From positions 62,001 to 126,000 of the forward strand of contig NZ_BOSE01000008.1 in assembly GCF_018403185.1 (NCBI RefSeq): a stretch of 64,000 bases of DNA, written 5' to 3'. The translations under genes were made by a program, and so were the position numbers. Source of the stretch: Paenibacillus montaniterrae (GTDB taxonomy: Bacteria; Bacillota; Bacilli; Paenibacillales; Paenibacillaceae). The notes beneath the pieces were generated by a model. That model was not told where the DNA came from. It worked only from the letters and a program-made list of their open reading frames with translations, and did not search any database. The number at the start of each line of letters is the position of its first letter. Positions within the stretch are counted from its first letter, which is position 1. Below, in pieces: positions 34,683 to 43,455 of the stretch.

Positions 34683-36305
34683 ATGGTGGAAACGATATCG
34701 CGCAGGTCTATAAGCATGGTTCTTGTGTTTGCATTGTTGTTAACAACGCTGTTCATTCCTACATCTACTGTACAGGCAGCCACGGTCTATGTAACGGATA
34801 CGGGATCGACCATTGTCGTTAATACGGGTACTGGATTGGAATACACGATCAACAAATCGAACGGGGACATGATTTCCTGCAAGCTGAATGGGATTGAACT
34901 GAATGGGCAAAGCAAGCCTTCTCATATCGGCTCTGGTCTGGGTTCTGCAACTGTCAGCTGGAGCAAATCGCCATCAGGCTCAACTGTGCTGATTACCGTT
35001 GCTACCCCAACACTGACTCACTATTACTCTTCTCGCGGCGGGGAAAATATTATTTACATGGCAACCTATATTACCGCTCAGCCAGCTGTAGGGGAGCTGC
35101 GTTATATTTTCCGTGGAAATGGCAGCGTTCTTACTAATGTGCCCGCGAACTCCAATATCCGCAACAACAGTGGAGCTGTTGAAAGCTCGGATGTATTTCG
35201 TTTAGCCAACGGTCAAACAGTCTCCAAATATTACGGCAATGATCAGGCTAAAGATCTGACCATTCGTGGGGTAACCGGTTCTGGCGTAGGTGTGTTTATG
35301 GCCTACGGCAACCGCGAAAAGAGCTCCGGCGGACCATTTTTTCGCGACATCCAGTTCCAAAGCGGCAGCGATACCGAGGTTTATAACTATATGAACTCAG
35401 GCCATGCCCAGACTGAGGGCTGGCGCATGGGGCTTCATGGCCCTTATGCCCTCGTATTTACTACCGGATCAACACCTGCTGTGCCGGATTTCAGCTGGAT
35501 GTCTGGACTTGGACTGACTGGCTGGGTATCGAGCCGCGGCAATGTTGTGCTTAACGGGTTATTTGGCATGGACAGCGGCTACACCTATACGGTTGGCTTT
35601 GCCAACAGCAATGCCCAATATTGGACAGCTGCGAGCTCCAGCGGCTCTGCCGTAAAGCAGGGCATGATTCCCGGCAACTATACGATGACAGTTTATAAAG
35701 GTGAGCTTGCTGTCTACACCGAATCCGTAACGGTTCAAGCAGGCTCGACTACTACCTTGAATTCCCGCTCGATAAACAATGATCCAAGCACAGCTCCAGC
35801 AATTTGGCGAATCGGCAATTGGGACGGCACGCCGAGGGAGCTGTTAAATGGCCAGACCATCCCGATTCGTCATCCTTCTGACAGCCGCAATCCGAGCTGG
35901 GGACCGGTGAACTATGCTGTTGGCAGCGCTACCAATAAGTTTCCAGCCATTCAGTTTCGTGGCCAAAACTCGCCAACCACCATTACGTTCAATCTTAGCG
36001 CTTCACAAGCATCAACCTCTCATGTGTTAAGAATTGGTATTACGACAGCCTACAATAATGGCAGACCAAGTGTAACGGTAAATGGCAACAGCTTAAGCAA
36101 CCCGAGCGCTTCATCGCAGCCCAACAGTCGCAGCTTTACAATTGGAACCTATCGCGGTAATAATCATACCTTCACTTGGACGATACCCGCTGCCTACTTT
36201 AATAACGGTGCCAATACCATTACGATTACACCGATTAGCGGCTCCAGTGATCTCGGCCCATGGCTAAGCGCCGGCTGGGTCTATGATAGCGTAGATTTGC
36301 TTTGA
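34683..36305 (+). CDS. Secreted rhamnogalacturonan lyase, polysaccharide lyase family 4
   Basis: A 540-residue exported protein with a signal peptide to about residue 33 (VLVFALLLTTLFIPTSTVQA). The catalytic domain has K182 (QTVSKYYGND) and H241 (YNYMNSGHAQTEGW), about 60 residues apart, like the Lys/His pair of Aspergillus RGL4. A fibronectin-III-like region (GMIPGNYTMTVYKGELAVYT) and a C-terminal jelly-roll domain (RIGNWDGTPRELLNG) complete the three-domain plan of PL4. It cleaves the rhamnogalacturonan I backbone by beta-elimination. The unsaturated products would suit the GH105 enzyme at 41969-43075. The ATG at 34683 has GGAGGG nine bases before it. Confidence 0.9.
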   Translation: MVETISRRSISMVLVFALLLTTLFIPTSTVQAATVYVTDTGSTIVVNTGTGLEYTINKSNGDMISCKLNGIELNGQSKPSHIGSGLGSATVSWSKSPSGSTVLITVATPTLTHYYSSRGGENIIYMATYITAQPAVGELRYIFRGNGSVLTNVPANSNIRNNSGAVESSDVFRLANGQTVSKYYGNDQAKDLTIRGVTGSGVGVFMAYGNREKSSGGPFFRDIQFQSGSDTEVYNYMNSGHAQTEGWRMGLHGPYALVFTTGSTPAVPDFSWMSGLGLTGWVSSRGNVVLNGLFGMDSGYTYTVGFANSNAQYWTAASSSGSAVKQGMIPGNYTMTVYKGELAVYTESVTVQAGSTTTLNSRSINNDPSTAPAIWRIGNWDGTPRELLNGQTIPIRHPSDSRNPSWGPVNYAVGSATNKFPAIQFRGQNSPTTITFNLSASQASTSHVLRIGITTAYNNGRPSVTVNGNSLSNPSASSQPNSRSFTIGTYRGNNHTFTWTIPAAYFNNGANTITITPISGSSDLGPWLSAGWVYDSVDLL

Positions 36306-36324
36306 TTGTTGCGAAATAAAAAAA

Positions 36325-36389
36325 GCTCCTCTTGAAGCAGACCGCTGAAGGATCACGGCTGTCTGCCTCCTGAGGAGCATTTCTTTTTT
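36325..36389. terminator. Bidirectional terminator with nested stems
   Basis: Outer stem GCTCCTC (36325-36331) with GAGGAGC (36372-36378), and an inner GCAGAC/GTCTGC stem. T-rich stretches follow on both outgoing strands. It separates the convergent lyase and Mn catalase genes; its right end reaches the catalase stop codon. Confidence 0.75.
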
Positions 36390-37242
36390 ATGCGTTCAAA
36401 TCGTACAGACCTGGACTATGCTCATTCGGCAATTCAGGCAGAATTGGCACAGGATGTCCTGGTGGTGGCGGAACTACCTGCAGCTCTCCTCCGTTGCGGA
36501 TTGGCGTTTGTCCGCTGAAAATTTCCCCTATGCGAGTATCATCCAGTCTGAAGTTGAACTGGGCATTGTGGAAGCCCATATCAACATATTTGCGGCATTC
36601 CGGGTATTTGTTAATATCATAGTTCGGCACCGGGAACAGCTTGCCCCAGCTAACGCCAAGTGTTTCGAGCGCCTTGGCAAACGCATTCTGGTGAGCATTA
36701 TCCCGCACGATCAGGAAAGCGAGCGTTTCACGGAAAGCTTTGTTGCTGCTCATTTCGTAGATCCGTGATTTTTGCAGCACTCCTGTTGACTCCAACACTA
36801 AATTGTCCAGCAAATCAGCGACCAAATTTCCATGGGCGTATACATAGTTGCCCATCCACGGATTGCCTGCAGCATCAACAGGAATTGAGCTTTGCGCGCC
36901 CATAATAAAATGATGCGGATTGGCATGCTTGACTGCTTCATCAAGCGGTGCTCCATCTACTCCCGCATCACCCGGAAGCTCTGCGCCAGAGCCTGTCAGC
37001 AGCTGATTAATCGTATGCTGTACAAGCTCGACGTGGCTAAGCTCCTCCAAAAATACGCCGCGAATCAAGTCGCGATATTGCAAAGCGTTTCCACGAAAAT
37101 TGTTGCTTTGGAAGAAGAACTGCATCATCGTCCGCATTTCTCCAAATCTTCCGCCAAGTGCTTCCTGCAGCACCTTTGCCGCTTCCGGATCGGGCTTATC
37201 CGGTACGATCATATTGATCAAATCCTCTTTGTAAAAATACAA
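36388..37242 (-). CDS. Manganese catalase
   Basis: A 284-residue di-manganese catalase that breaks down hydrogen peroxide. Ligand motifs are E35 (GRFGEMRTMMQFFFQ), E67-x-x-H70 (EELSHVELVQH), then NLVLESTGV and VRDNAHQNAF. The start is TTG at 37242 with AGGAGGT nine bases upstream; this is the only start that fits the family N-terminus (MYFYKEDLI). Related proteins occur in cytoplasm or spore coat (CotJC/YdbD types). It has its own transcription unit. Confidence 0.88.
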   Translation of the reverse strand: MYFYKEDLINMIVPDKPDPEAAKVLQEALGGRFGEMRTMMQFFFQSNNFRGNALQYRDLIRGVFLEELSHVELVQHTINQLLTGSGAELPGDAGVDGAPLDEAVKHANPHHFIMGAQSSIPVDAAGNPWMGNYVYAHGNLVADLLDNLVLESTGVLQKSRIYEMSSNKAFRETLAFLIVRDNAHQNAFAKALETLGVSWGKLFPVPNYDINKYPECRKYVDMGFHNAQFNFRLDDTRIGEIFSGQTPIRNGGELQVVPPPPGHPVPILPELPNEHSPGLYDLNA

Positions 37243-37365
37243 ATTGTAAAACCTCCTACCGTTTATTTTTTCGCATTTAGTTTGAACATTAAGCGGAAAA
37301 TTATTCTAACAGACGGAAATAGCACAGCAGCGAAATAGCATATAGGAAAGCAAAAGGGGGAAAGT

Positions 37366-37402
37366 GAAAAAAGCTGCAGCCTTCAACTGAAGATTGCAGC
37401 TT
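37366..37402 (-). terminator. Terminator downstream of trpB
   Basis: Outer stem AAGCTGCA (37371-37378) with TGCAGCTT (37395-37402) and an inner CTTCA/TGAAG stem. On the minus strand it is followed by a T run (37370-37366), 44 bases after the trpB stop. Confidence 0.75.
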
Positions 37403-37445
37403 AATATATGGACCGATTTATGGATAGCTGATGATGTGCACGGGC

Positions 37446-38609
37446 TTAGCCTTTAAGCATATGGTAAACTTGCTCTACGTCCTTATCACCGCGACCCGAT
37501 AGGTTGACGATGATGATTTGCTCCTTGCTCATCGTTGGCGCCAGCTTTTTCGCATGTGCGATCGCGTGGGCGCTTTCCAGAGCCGGAATAATGCCTTCTG
37601 TCGCAGACAGCTCTTGAAACGCTGCCAGCACTTCTTCATTGCTGATCGTTACATATTCCGCTCTGCCGCTAACTTTTAAATAGCTGTGCTCCGGACCGAT
37701 TCCCGGATAATCCAGGCCTGCAGCAATGGAGTAGGTCGGCTTGGGATTGCCTTCCTCATCAAGCAGCACCAAGCATTTGAAGCCGTGAAGAATGCTCGGA
37801 ACCCCTTGCGTCAAGGATGGGGCAAGCTCAGGCTCGACGCCGATCAAGCGAACGCCTGGCTCGTCCAAATAATGCGCGAATGCGCCTATCGCATTGCTGC
37901 CGCCGCCCGCACACGCGATTACAGCATCCGGCAGGCGTCCTTCCTTCTCCACAATTTGGCGCTTCGACTCCTCGCTAATAACGGACTGGAAGTGCTTGAC
38001 GATTGTAGGGAACGGATGCGGACCTACCGCGGAGCCCAGCAAATAAAAGGTCGTCTTATAATTTTCGATCAGATCATTAAGCGCTGCATCGACGGCATCC
38101 TTCAGGCGGCCTTGTCCACTTGTAACAGGTACTACCTTTGCTCCGAGCAGCTCCATGCGGAATACATTTAGCGCCTGGCGGCGAGTGTCCTCTGCCCCCA
38201 TATAAATGATGCATTCCATATCGAACATCGCACAAGCAGTTGCAGTAGCAACGCCGTGCTGTCCCGCTCCGGTTTCGGCGATGACGCGCTTGGCGCCCAT
38301 GCGCTTCGCCAGCAAAATTTGACCGACCACATTGTTAATTTTATGAGCGCCAGTATGATTAAGATCCTCGCGCTTTAAATATATTTTAGCTCCACCCCAA
38401 GCCTCTGTAAGTCTTGCTGCATAGGTGAGCGGATTTTCTCTGCCAACATATTCCTTCAAATAATAATTCAGTTCTTCATTAAACTGAGGCTCGTCCTTGA
38501 ACTTGAGAAACTGCTCATATAAATAGTCCAGCACCTCCTGCAGCTCGGGCGGCACATAGCTTCCGCCAAATTCACCAAAAAAACCTGCTGATTGTGTTGC
38601 ATCACTCAT
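37446..38609 (-). CDS. trpB: Tryptophan synthase beta chain, standing alone
   Basis: A 387-residue TrpB that joins indole and serine to make tryptophan, with the PLP lysine K90 (HTGAHKINN), catalytic E112 (AETGAGQHGVATA) and the glycine-rich phosphate loop CAGGGSNAIG. I start it at 38609, with GGAGGTG upstream. No trpA, trpC or other trp gene is beside it, and no T-box or TRAP-type leader is seen in the 84 bases before it. It may be the trp operon copy moved out or a second copy that salvages indole. Confidence 0.9.
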   Translation of the reverse strand: MSDATQSAGFFGEFGGSYVPPELQEVLDYLYEQFLKFKDEPQFNEELNYYLKEYVGRENPLTYAARLTEAWGGAKIYLKREDLNHTGAHKINNVVGQILLAKRMGAKRVIAETGAGQHGVATATACAMFDMECIIYMGAEDTRRQALNVFRMELLGAKVVPVTSGQGRLKDAVDAALNDLIENYKTTFYLLGSAVGPHPFPTIVKHFQSVISEESKRQIVEKEGRLPDAVIACAGGGSNAIGAFAHYLDEPGVRLIGVEPELAPSLTQGVPSILHGFKCLVLLDEEGNPKPTYSIAAGLDYPGIGPEHSYLKVSGRAEYVTISNEEVLAAFQELSATEGIIPALESAHAIAHAKKLAPTMSKEQIIIVNLSGRGDKDVEQVYHMLKG

Positions 38610-38695
38610 CTCATGTACACCTCCAAATAATGAACTACCCGTTTGAATCAAATTATACACGCACTCCGCTGTAAAAAACTACTATTAGTTTCGCA

Positions 38696-38736
38696 TAAAA
38701 AAGGAAGCGATTGTTTGCCTCAGCAAAATCGCTTCC
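38696..38736 (-). terminator. Terminator downstream of mqo
   Basis: GGAAGCGATT (38703-38712) pairs perfectly with AATCGCTTCC (38727-38736). A run of T follows on the minus strand (38702-38697). It ends the mqo transcript before trpB. Confidence 0.8.
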
Positions 38737-38769
38737 TTGTATATAAATAATGATTTATAAGTTCATAAG

Positions 38770-40266
38770 CTATACATACTGCTTTTCAGTCGATAAACCA
38801 AGCGACTGAGAGGTTGTTTCGTCTACTTTGCGCAAAAGCTCTGGATTATCGAGCAATGAAACCCCATAGGAAGGAATCATTTGCTTAAGCTTCGGCTCCC
38901 ACGCTTTTATATGCTGCGGGAAGCATTTATTAATAACCTCGAGCATGACATGAACCGCAGTAGAAGCACCTGGCGAAGCGCCAAGCAAGGCTGCGATTGA
39001 TCCGTCAGCAGCGCTAACTACTTCAGTACCAAACTGAAGCGTGCCTTTGCCGCCAGCTTCAGTATCCTTGATGACCTGAACACGTTGGCCTGCAATTACA
39101 ATATCCCAATCCTCGCTTTTCGCATTCGGGATAAACTCGCGCAGCTCTTCCATCCGTTTCTCATTGGACAGCATGACTTGCTGAATCAAATATTTCGTCA
39201 GCGCCATCTCTTTAACACCAGCAGCCAGCATCGTCACGACGTTATGCGGCTTGACAGAGGTCAACAAATCGAACATGGAGCCTGTTTTAAGAAACTTCGG
39301 CGAGAAGCCGGCAAATGGTCCGAACAGTAGTGACTTTTGGTTATCGATATATCTTGTATCGAGATGCGGGACTGACATTGGAGGGGCGCCCACTTTAGCT
39401 TTGCCGTATACCTTAGCATGATGCTTGGCAACCACCTCTGGATTTTTGCACACCATAAACAAACCGCTGACCGGGAAGCCGCCAATATGCTTTCCTTCCG
39501 GAATTCCGGATTTTTGCAGCAGATGCAAGCTTCCGCCTCCGCCCCCGATAAAGACGAATTTTGCTGTATGACGCTCTACGGTGCCATTTGTCAGATTGCG
39601 TACCTTCAGCTCCCATAAGCCATTTGTCCGCTTAATATCAGCAACGCTATGGTTGTAGTTCATTTCAACATTTTTATTTTGCAAATGCTTGAACAGCATA
39701 CGAGTCAATGAGCCAAAGTTAACATCCGTTCCAGTGTCAATTTTAGTTGCTGCGATCGGTTCATTCGTCGTACGACCTTCCATAATTAACGGGATCCATT
39801 GCTTCAATTGCTCTGGGTCATCAGAATATTCCATTCCGCGAAACAGAGGATTTTTTGACAGCGCTTCAAAACGCTTTTTTAAGAACGCAACATTTTTTTC
39901 ACCTTGTACCATACTCATATGCGGCAGCGGCATAATAAAATCTTGCGGATTGCTAATCAGCTTGCTGTCTACGAGATAAGACCAAAATTGCTTGGAAATT
40001 TGAAACTGCTCATTGATTTTGATCGCTTTGCTTACATCAATCGATCCATCCGGCTTTTCCGTCGTATAGTTAAGCTCGCATAACGCAGCATGCCCTGTCC
40101 CTGCATTATTCCATTCGTTCGAGCTTTCCTCTCCCGGCTTGGCAAGCTTCTCAAACACTTTAATTTCCCAGCTTGGCATTAACTCTTTTAGCAATGATCC
40201 TAATGTCGCACTCATAATTCCGGCACCAATTAAAATAACATCTGTTTGGTTTTCTCTGTTACTCAT
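38770..40266 (-). CDS. mqo: Malate:quinone oxidoreductase
   Basis: A 498-residue peripheral membrane flavoprotein that oxidizes malate to oxaloacetate and passes electrons to quinone. It shows the FAD-binding GAGIMSATLGSLL near the N-terminus, EKLAKPGEESSNEWNNAGTG, and VFIGGGGGSLHLLQKSGIPE. Length is normal for Mqo. The gene is single, with its own terminator. Upstream lies about 200 bases of AT-rich sequence before the repeat array begins. Confidence 0.93.
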   Translation of the reverse strand: MSNRENQTDVILIGAGIMSATLGSLLKELMPSWEIKVFEKLAKPGEESSNEWNNAGTGHAALCELNYTTEKPDGSIDVSKAIKINEQFQISKQFWSYLVDSKLISNPQDFIMPLPHMSMVQGEKNVAFLKKRFEALSKNPLFRGMEYSDDPEQLKQWIPLIMEGRTTNEPIAATKIDTGTDVNFGSLTRMLFKHLQNKNVEMNYNHSVADIKRTNGLWELKVRNLTNGTVERHTAKFVFIGGGGGSLHLLQKSGIPEGKHIGGFPVSGLFMVCKNPEVVAKHHAKVYGKAKVGAPPMSVPHLDTRYIDNQKSLLFGPFAGFSPKFLKTGSMFDLLTSVKPHNVVTMLAAGVKEMALTKYLIQQVMLSNEKRMEELREFIPNAKSEDWDIVIAGQRVQVIKDTEAGGKGTLQFGTEVVSAADGSIAALLGASPGASTAVHVMLEVINKCFPQHIKAWEPKLKQMIPSYGVSLLDNPELLRKVDETTSQSLGLSTEKQYV

Positions 40267-40470
40267 TTTAACCGTCCTTATATTCTAAGATTAGATTCAA
40301 TATATGATAATCACAGTGCAGCACTATGATTTACACATTCACATAATTACTATTATATGATAGTTACTTGACAGTTGAAAGACGGAAAATTTCGTATATA
40401 TGCTATAACTTGGGTTAAAACGATAGAACTTTTTTATACAGATTCAAATTTTTTCTATTAGAACGCTCCC

Positions 40471-40584
40471 GAGCAAAGCATCCTCCAGTCGCTTTTTAAA
40501 TCAGCGCTACGGAGCAAAGCATCCTCCAGCCGCTTTTTAAATCAGCGCTACGGAGCAAAGCATCCTCCAGCCGCTTTTTAAATC
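40471..40584 (+). repeat. 41-base tandem repeat, about 2.7 copies
   Basis: Units start at 40471, 40512 and 40553, each beginning GAGCAAAGCATCCTCCAG and containing GCTTTTTAAATCAGCGC. The first and second units are 41 bases long and differ at one site (AGTC against AGCC); the third breaks off after GCTTTTTAAATC. A single related copy occurs at 43087-43126 in the second array. Confidence 0.9.
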
Positions 40585-40682
40585 GTAATGCTTTCTTATT
40601 TTAAGGTGGCATTACGATGTTAAAGGCGGCACACTGCGTTTTTCGGATGCTTTGCTCCTCCGCTGGAGCTTTTTTGAGTGCA
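40553..40682 (+). repeat. Leader module of array 1, with nested inverted repeats
   Basis: GAGCAAAGCATCC (40553-40565) is exactly complementary to GGATGCTTTGCTC (40646-40658). Inside it CGTAATGC pairs with GCATTACG. A short GCTCC/GGAGC hairpin followed by T (about 40656-40676) looks like a terminator on the plus strand. The same module, slightly mutated, lies at 43097-43232 immediately before the second array. Confidence 0.8.
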
Positions 40683-40870
40683 GGACCAAGAAGATTGAAC
40701 GATACTAGAAAGCGAGGAGCGCAGCGTAGAGCAAAAGCTACGTGAGCACCGCAGCGCATCTAGAGCGTGACATATTCGACGTCGTATACGCTACAACGCA
40801 ACTGCAGCGTCATCAAAGTCGAGTATTTTGAACATCATCTTCCAATAAGAGTTTAAAAATTGGGCTTTCA
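40683..40870 (+). repeat. Structured repeat copy 1 (type A, diverged)
   Basis: Begins GGACCAAGAAG and contains AAGCGAGGAGCGCAGCGTAG and CTACGTGAGCACCGCAG around the central hairpin. It ends with a linker ending GGGCTTTCA that joins directly to copy 2. The outer arms have drifted (GCGCATCTAGAGCGTGACA on the right), so its stems are the weakest of the six. Confidence 0.85.
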
Positions 40871-41094
40871 GGACCAAGAAGCTTGAACGCTAGTTAGAAA
40901 ACGAGGAGCGCAGCATAGAGCAAAAGCTACGTAAGCACCTTCAATGTTTCCACAGGAAACATACTTCGGAAGCATTAGCCTTTCGCTAGCGTTCAAGATT
41001 CGCCGCCGACTATGCTACAGAGAAGTTACATCGTCATCAAAGTCGAGTATTTTGAACATCATCTTCCAATAAGAGTTTAAAAATTGGGCTTTCA
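40871..41094 (+). repeat. Structured repeat copy 2 (type B, with extra hairpin)
   Basis: Outer arms CTTGAACGCTAG and CTAGCGTTCAAG pair perfectly over 12 bases. The right half carries an extra segment with a hairpin TGTTTCC-ACA-GGAAACA followed by CTTCGGAAG. It ends with the same linker as copy 1 and runs directly into copy 3. Confidence 0.88.
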
Positions 41095-41244
41095 GGACCA
41101 AGAAGATGGCACGATACTAGAAAGCGAGGAGCGCAGCGTAGAGCAAAAGCTACGTGAGCACCGCAGCTTTCGGTAGCGTGACATATTCGCCGTCGAATAC
41201 GCTACAAAGAAACTGCAGCGTCATCAAAGTCCGATTTTTAAACC
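41095..41244 (+). repeat. Structured repeat copy 3 (type A)
   Basis: Outer arms TGGCACGATAC and GTAGCGTGACA pair at nine of eleven positions; the inner stem is GAAAGC/GCTTTC and the central hairpin CGTAG/CTACG. It ends GTCCGATTTTTAAACC, and this end contains the stop codon of the GNAT gene (41238-41240). Confidence 0.88.
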
Positions 41245-41771
41245 TCATCTCGCAGTAAGCCATAGCACTTTACATCCTCATACTGCCCCTCCTTACACAA
41301 ATGCTCGCGCAAAATGCCTTCAAACTTCATGCCGATTTTCTCCATAACTCTGGAGGAGGCCGGGTTGCGGGTCAAGGCTGCAGCGAATACCTTATTCAGC
41401 TTTAACTGCTCGAAGGCATACTGCACAACGCGTGCTGCCGCCTCGGTGCAGTAGCCCTGACCCCAATAGGCTCTGCCTATCCAGTAACCTAAATCGGCTT
41501 TATTGTTCCGCTTGTCGATATTAAGCCCGACAATCCCGAGAAATGTTCCACCTTCTGTAAGCGTCACAGCAAAGGAATAGCCATCGCCGTGCATGGCCGC
41601 TTCATGTCTCGACTGAATAAATCCTGCTGCAGAGCCTAGCGGATACGGGTGTGGAATGTTCATCGTCGTATCCGCTACCTCTTTTTCACTAGCTAACCGC
41701 TCAATTGCTTCGGCGTCACCAAGCTCAAGCAGTCGCAAAGTTAACCGTTCTGTTACAAGCATCATTGACAT
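41238..41771 (-). CDS. GNAT family N-acetyltransferase (RimJ/RimL type)
   Basis: A 177-residue acetyltransferase: TERLTLRLLELGDAEAIERL at the N-terminus, LGYWIGRAYWGQGYCTEAAA (the acetyl-CoA-binding motif) and AALTRNPASSRVMEKIGMKF. It is like ribosomal-protein or small-molecule N-acetyltransferases; the acceptor is unknown. GGAGGAG precedes the ATG at 41771. Its last residues and stop lie within the conserved end of repeat copy 3, so the C-terminus may have been altered when the repeat arrived. Confidence 0.87.
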   Translation of the reverse strand: MSMMLVTERLTLRLLELGDAEAIERLASEKEVADTTMNIPHPYPLGSAAGFIQSRHEAAMHGDGYSFAVTLTEGGTFLGIVGLNIDKRNNKADLGYWIGRAYWGQGYCTEAAARVVQYAFEQLKLNKVFAAALTRNPASSRVMEKIGMKFEGILREHLCKEGQYEDVKCYGLLRDEV

Positions 41772-41852
41772 TCGATAACTCCTCCTCTGATATCACGAGC
41801 CATTCGGGATCAGCTGGCTGTTCAGATCCCAACTAACGGATGAGATAGAAAT

Positions 41853-41896
41853 AAAACAAGCAAACATGCATATCAATATGCATGTCGGCTTGTTTT
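41853..41896. terminator. Strong bidirectional terminator
   Basis: AAAACAAGC-AA-ACATGCATAT (41853-41873) pairs with ATATGCATGT-CG-GCTTGTTTT (41876-41896), a stem of 19 pairs broken by one two-base mismatch, with a very short loop. It lies between the GH105 stop and the GNAT start and ends the GH105 transcript. Confidence 0.75.
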
Positions 41897-41968
41897 ATAA
41901 TTCTGCCATTTTCTTCGTATATATCATTTTATTGAATAGCTACACGATATATTACACTGAATATTCTG

Positions 41969-43075
41969 TCAATATGCTAATTTGTGTGCAGCTTGAGCAA
42001 CGGCTACTGAGGCAAGGATAAACGCGCCAACGCCGTGCAGATCATTTTCGCTTACTGGCCGCGTTACATAGTTTTCATAATCGCCAGCTGAGGTGCCGAT
42101 ACAAATGTTTGGCAAAACGAAGCTATCCTGCTGCGGAATCATATTCAGCAATCCCTGATAGGCCCGCTCTGCTGCCGCAAACTCAGCTTCACCTACAAGC
42201 CCCCGCGCATAAGCTTTAGCTATTGCGTAAATAAACAGACTTGTGCCCGAGGTTTCCAGCCAGTTATCGTTGCGATCTCCCTTGTCAACAACCTGATACC
42301 ATAGGCCAGTTGCTTGATCCTGATGCGGCAAAAGTGCATGCACAAATTGAACCAGCGCCTCTTCAAGCTGCTTAAGCTGCGGCTCCTCTGCAGGCAGCTC
42401 ATCAAGAAATTGGCTAAGCGCCAAGCCATACCAGCCTAAAGAGCGCGCCCAAAATTCCGGAGAGCAGCCCGTCGTTGGATCCGCCCACGGCATTTGCCTG
42501 CTTTCATCCCAAGCATGATACAGCAGGCCAGTGCGCTCGTCGCGCATATGCTGACGCATAAGCCGCTCCTGCAGCAGCACGAGTTCTCTAAGCTCAGGCT
42601 CCTCGAAGGCATTGGCATACTTTAAGGCAAATACTCCTCCCATATATAAGCCATCCAGCCACATATTGTACGGATATTTATCTTTATGCCAGAAGCCGCC
42701 TTCGCTAGTTCGATTTAATGTATCGAATAAACAGCGCAGCTTGCGTGCCGCCTTGGCATAACGCAAATCCTCCGGATATTGCTGATCTAAGCGAAACAAA
42801 AGCAACCCAGGCTGGATCGCATCCAGCTCATCTCTGGCAAAATATAAGTTGCCCTGAGGATCAATAAGCTTATCGACATAGCGCTTTAAATACTCATTAT
42901 AGCGCTGATCGCCTGTGCAGTGCAGAACCTGCTCCATGCCGCACAAAAATACACCCTGATGATAATGCCATCGTCCGGCTGGTGGCAGCTCTTCAGGTAA
43001 ATATCGCTCCATTAAAGCTTGGCAAGCCGCTTCCGCCCAATCGAGCGGAGTCCATTCATTTCGTCTGTTCATCAT
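41969..43075 (-). CDS. GH105 unsaturated rhamnogalacturonyl hydrolase (YteR/YesR type)
   Basis: A cytoplasmic enzyme of about 368 residues with the (alpha/alpha)6 barrel of GH105. The catalytic acid is D141 in NMWLDGLYMGG, matching D143 of YteR; GRWHYHQGVFL and PEFWARSLGWYGLAL are also conserved. It removes the unsaturated galacturonyl residue from rhamnogalacturonan oligosaccharides made by lyases such as the PL4 here. Two ATGs follow GGAGG (43075 and 43072); the second has the better spacing. Repeat sequence starts within a few bases upstream of its ribosome-binding site. Confidence 0.9.
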   Translation of the reverse strand: MMNRRNEWTPLDWAEAACQALMERYLPEELPPAGRWHYHQGVFLCGMEQVLHCTGDQRYNEYLKRYVDKLIDPQGNLYFARDELDAIQPGLLLFRLDQQYPEDLRYAKAARKLRCLFDTLNRTSEGGFWHKDKYPYNMWLDGLYMGGVFALKYANAFEEPELRELVLLQERLMRQHMRDERTGLLYHAWDESRQMPWADPTTGCSPEFWARSLGWYGLALSQFLDELPAEEPQLKQLEEALVQFVHALLPHQDQATGLWYQVVDKGDRNDNWLETSGTSLFIYAIAKAYARGLVGEAEFAAAERAYQGLLNMIPQQDSFVLPNICIGTSAGDYENYVTRPVSENDLHGVGAFILASVAVAQAAHKLAY

Positions 43076-43086
43076 ATCCTCCTTAA

Positions 43087-43232
43087 TCAGCGCTCCGGAG
43101 CAAAGATTCCTACAGTCGCTTTTTAAACCCTAATGCTTTCTTATTTTAATTTTAAGGTGGCATTACGATGTTAAAGGCGGCACACTGCGTTTTTCGGATG
43201 CTTTGCTCCTCCGCTGGTGCTTTTTGAGTACT
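43087..43232 (+). repeat. Leader module of array 2
   Basis: Begins TCAGCGCTCCGGAGCAAAG, a mutated copy of the 41-base unit. It continues with the sequence of the array 1 leader (TTAAAGGCGGCACACTGCG and the GGATGCTTTGCTC arm), with an eight-base insertion. The left arm is changed to GAGCAAAGATTCC, so the long inverted repeat is weaker here. Confidence 0.82.
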
Positions 43233-43455
43233 GGACCAAGAAGCTTGGACGCTAGTAGAAAGCGAGAAGCGCCAGCGTAGAGCAAAAAGCTACGTGAGCA
43301 CCTTCAATGTTTCCGCAGGAAACATACTTCGGAAGCATTAGCCTTTCGCTAGCGTTCAAGATTCGCCGCCGAATAAGCTACAACGCATAACATCGTCATC
43401 AAAGTCCGATTTTTAAACCTCCCCTTCAAATCGAAGTTCAAAATCTCGGCTTTCA
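43233..43455 (+). repeat. Structured repeat copy 4 (type B, with extra hairpin)
   Basis: Outer arms CTTGGACGCTAG and CTAGCGTTCAAG pair fully if one G-U wobble is allowed. It carries the same extra hairpin segment as copy 2 (TGTTTCC-GCA-GGAAACA, then CTTCGGAAG), with the change in the loop. The central hairpin is CGTAG/CTACG. The linker to copy 5 differs from the one in array 1. Confidence 0.88.

Noticed and set aside
38610..38693. T-box or TRAP-type leader for trpB
   Set aside because: Only 84 bases are available and neither a T-box motif nor spaced GAG/TAG triplets is present.
40471..41244. CRISPR array
   Set aside because: Repeats are long, imperfect and without uniform spacers, and no cas gene is present; the 41-base units abut each other directly.
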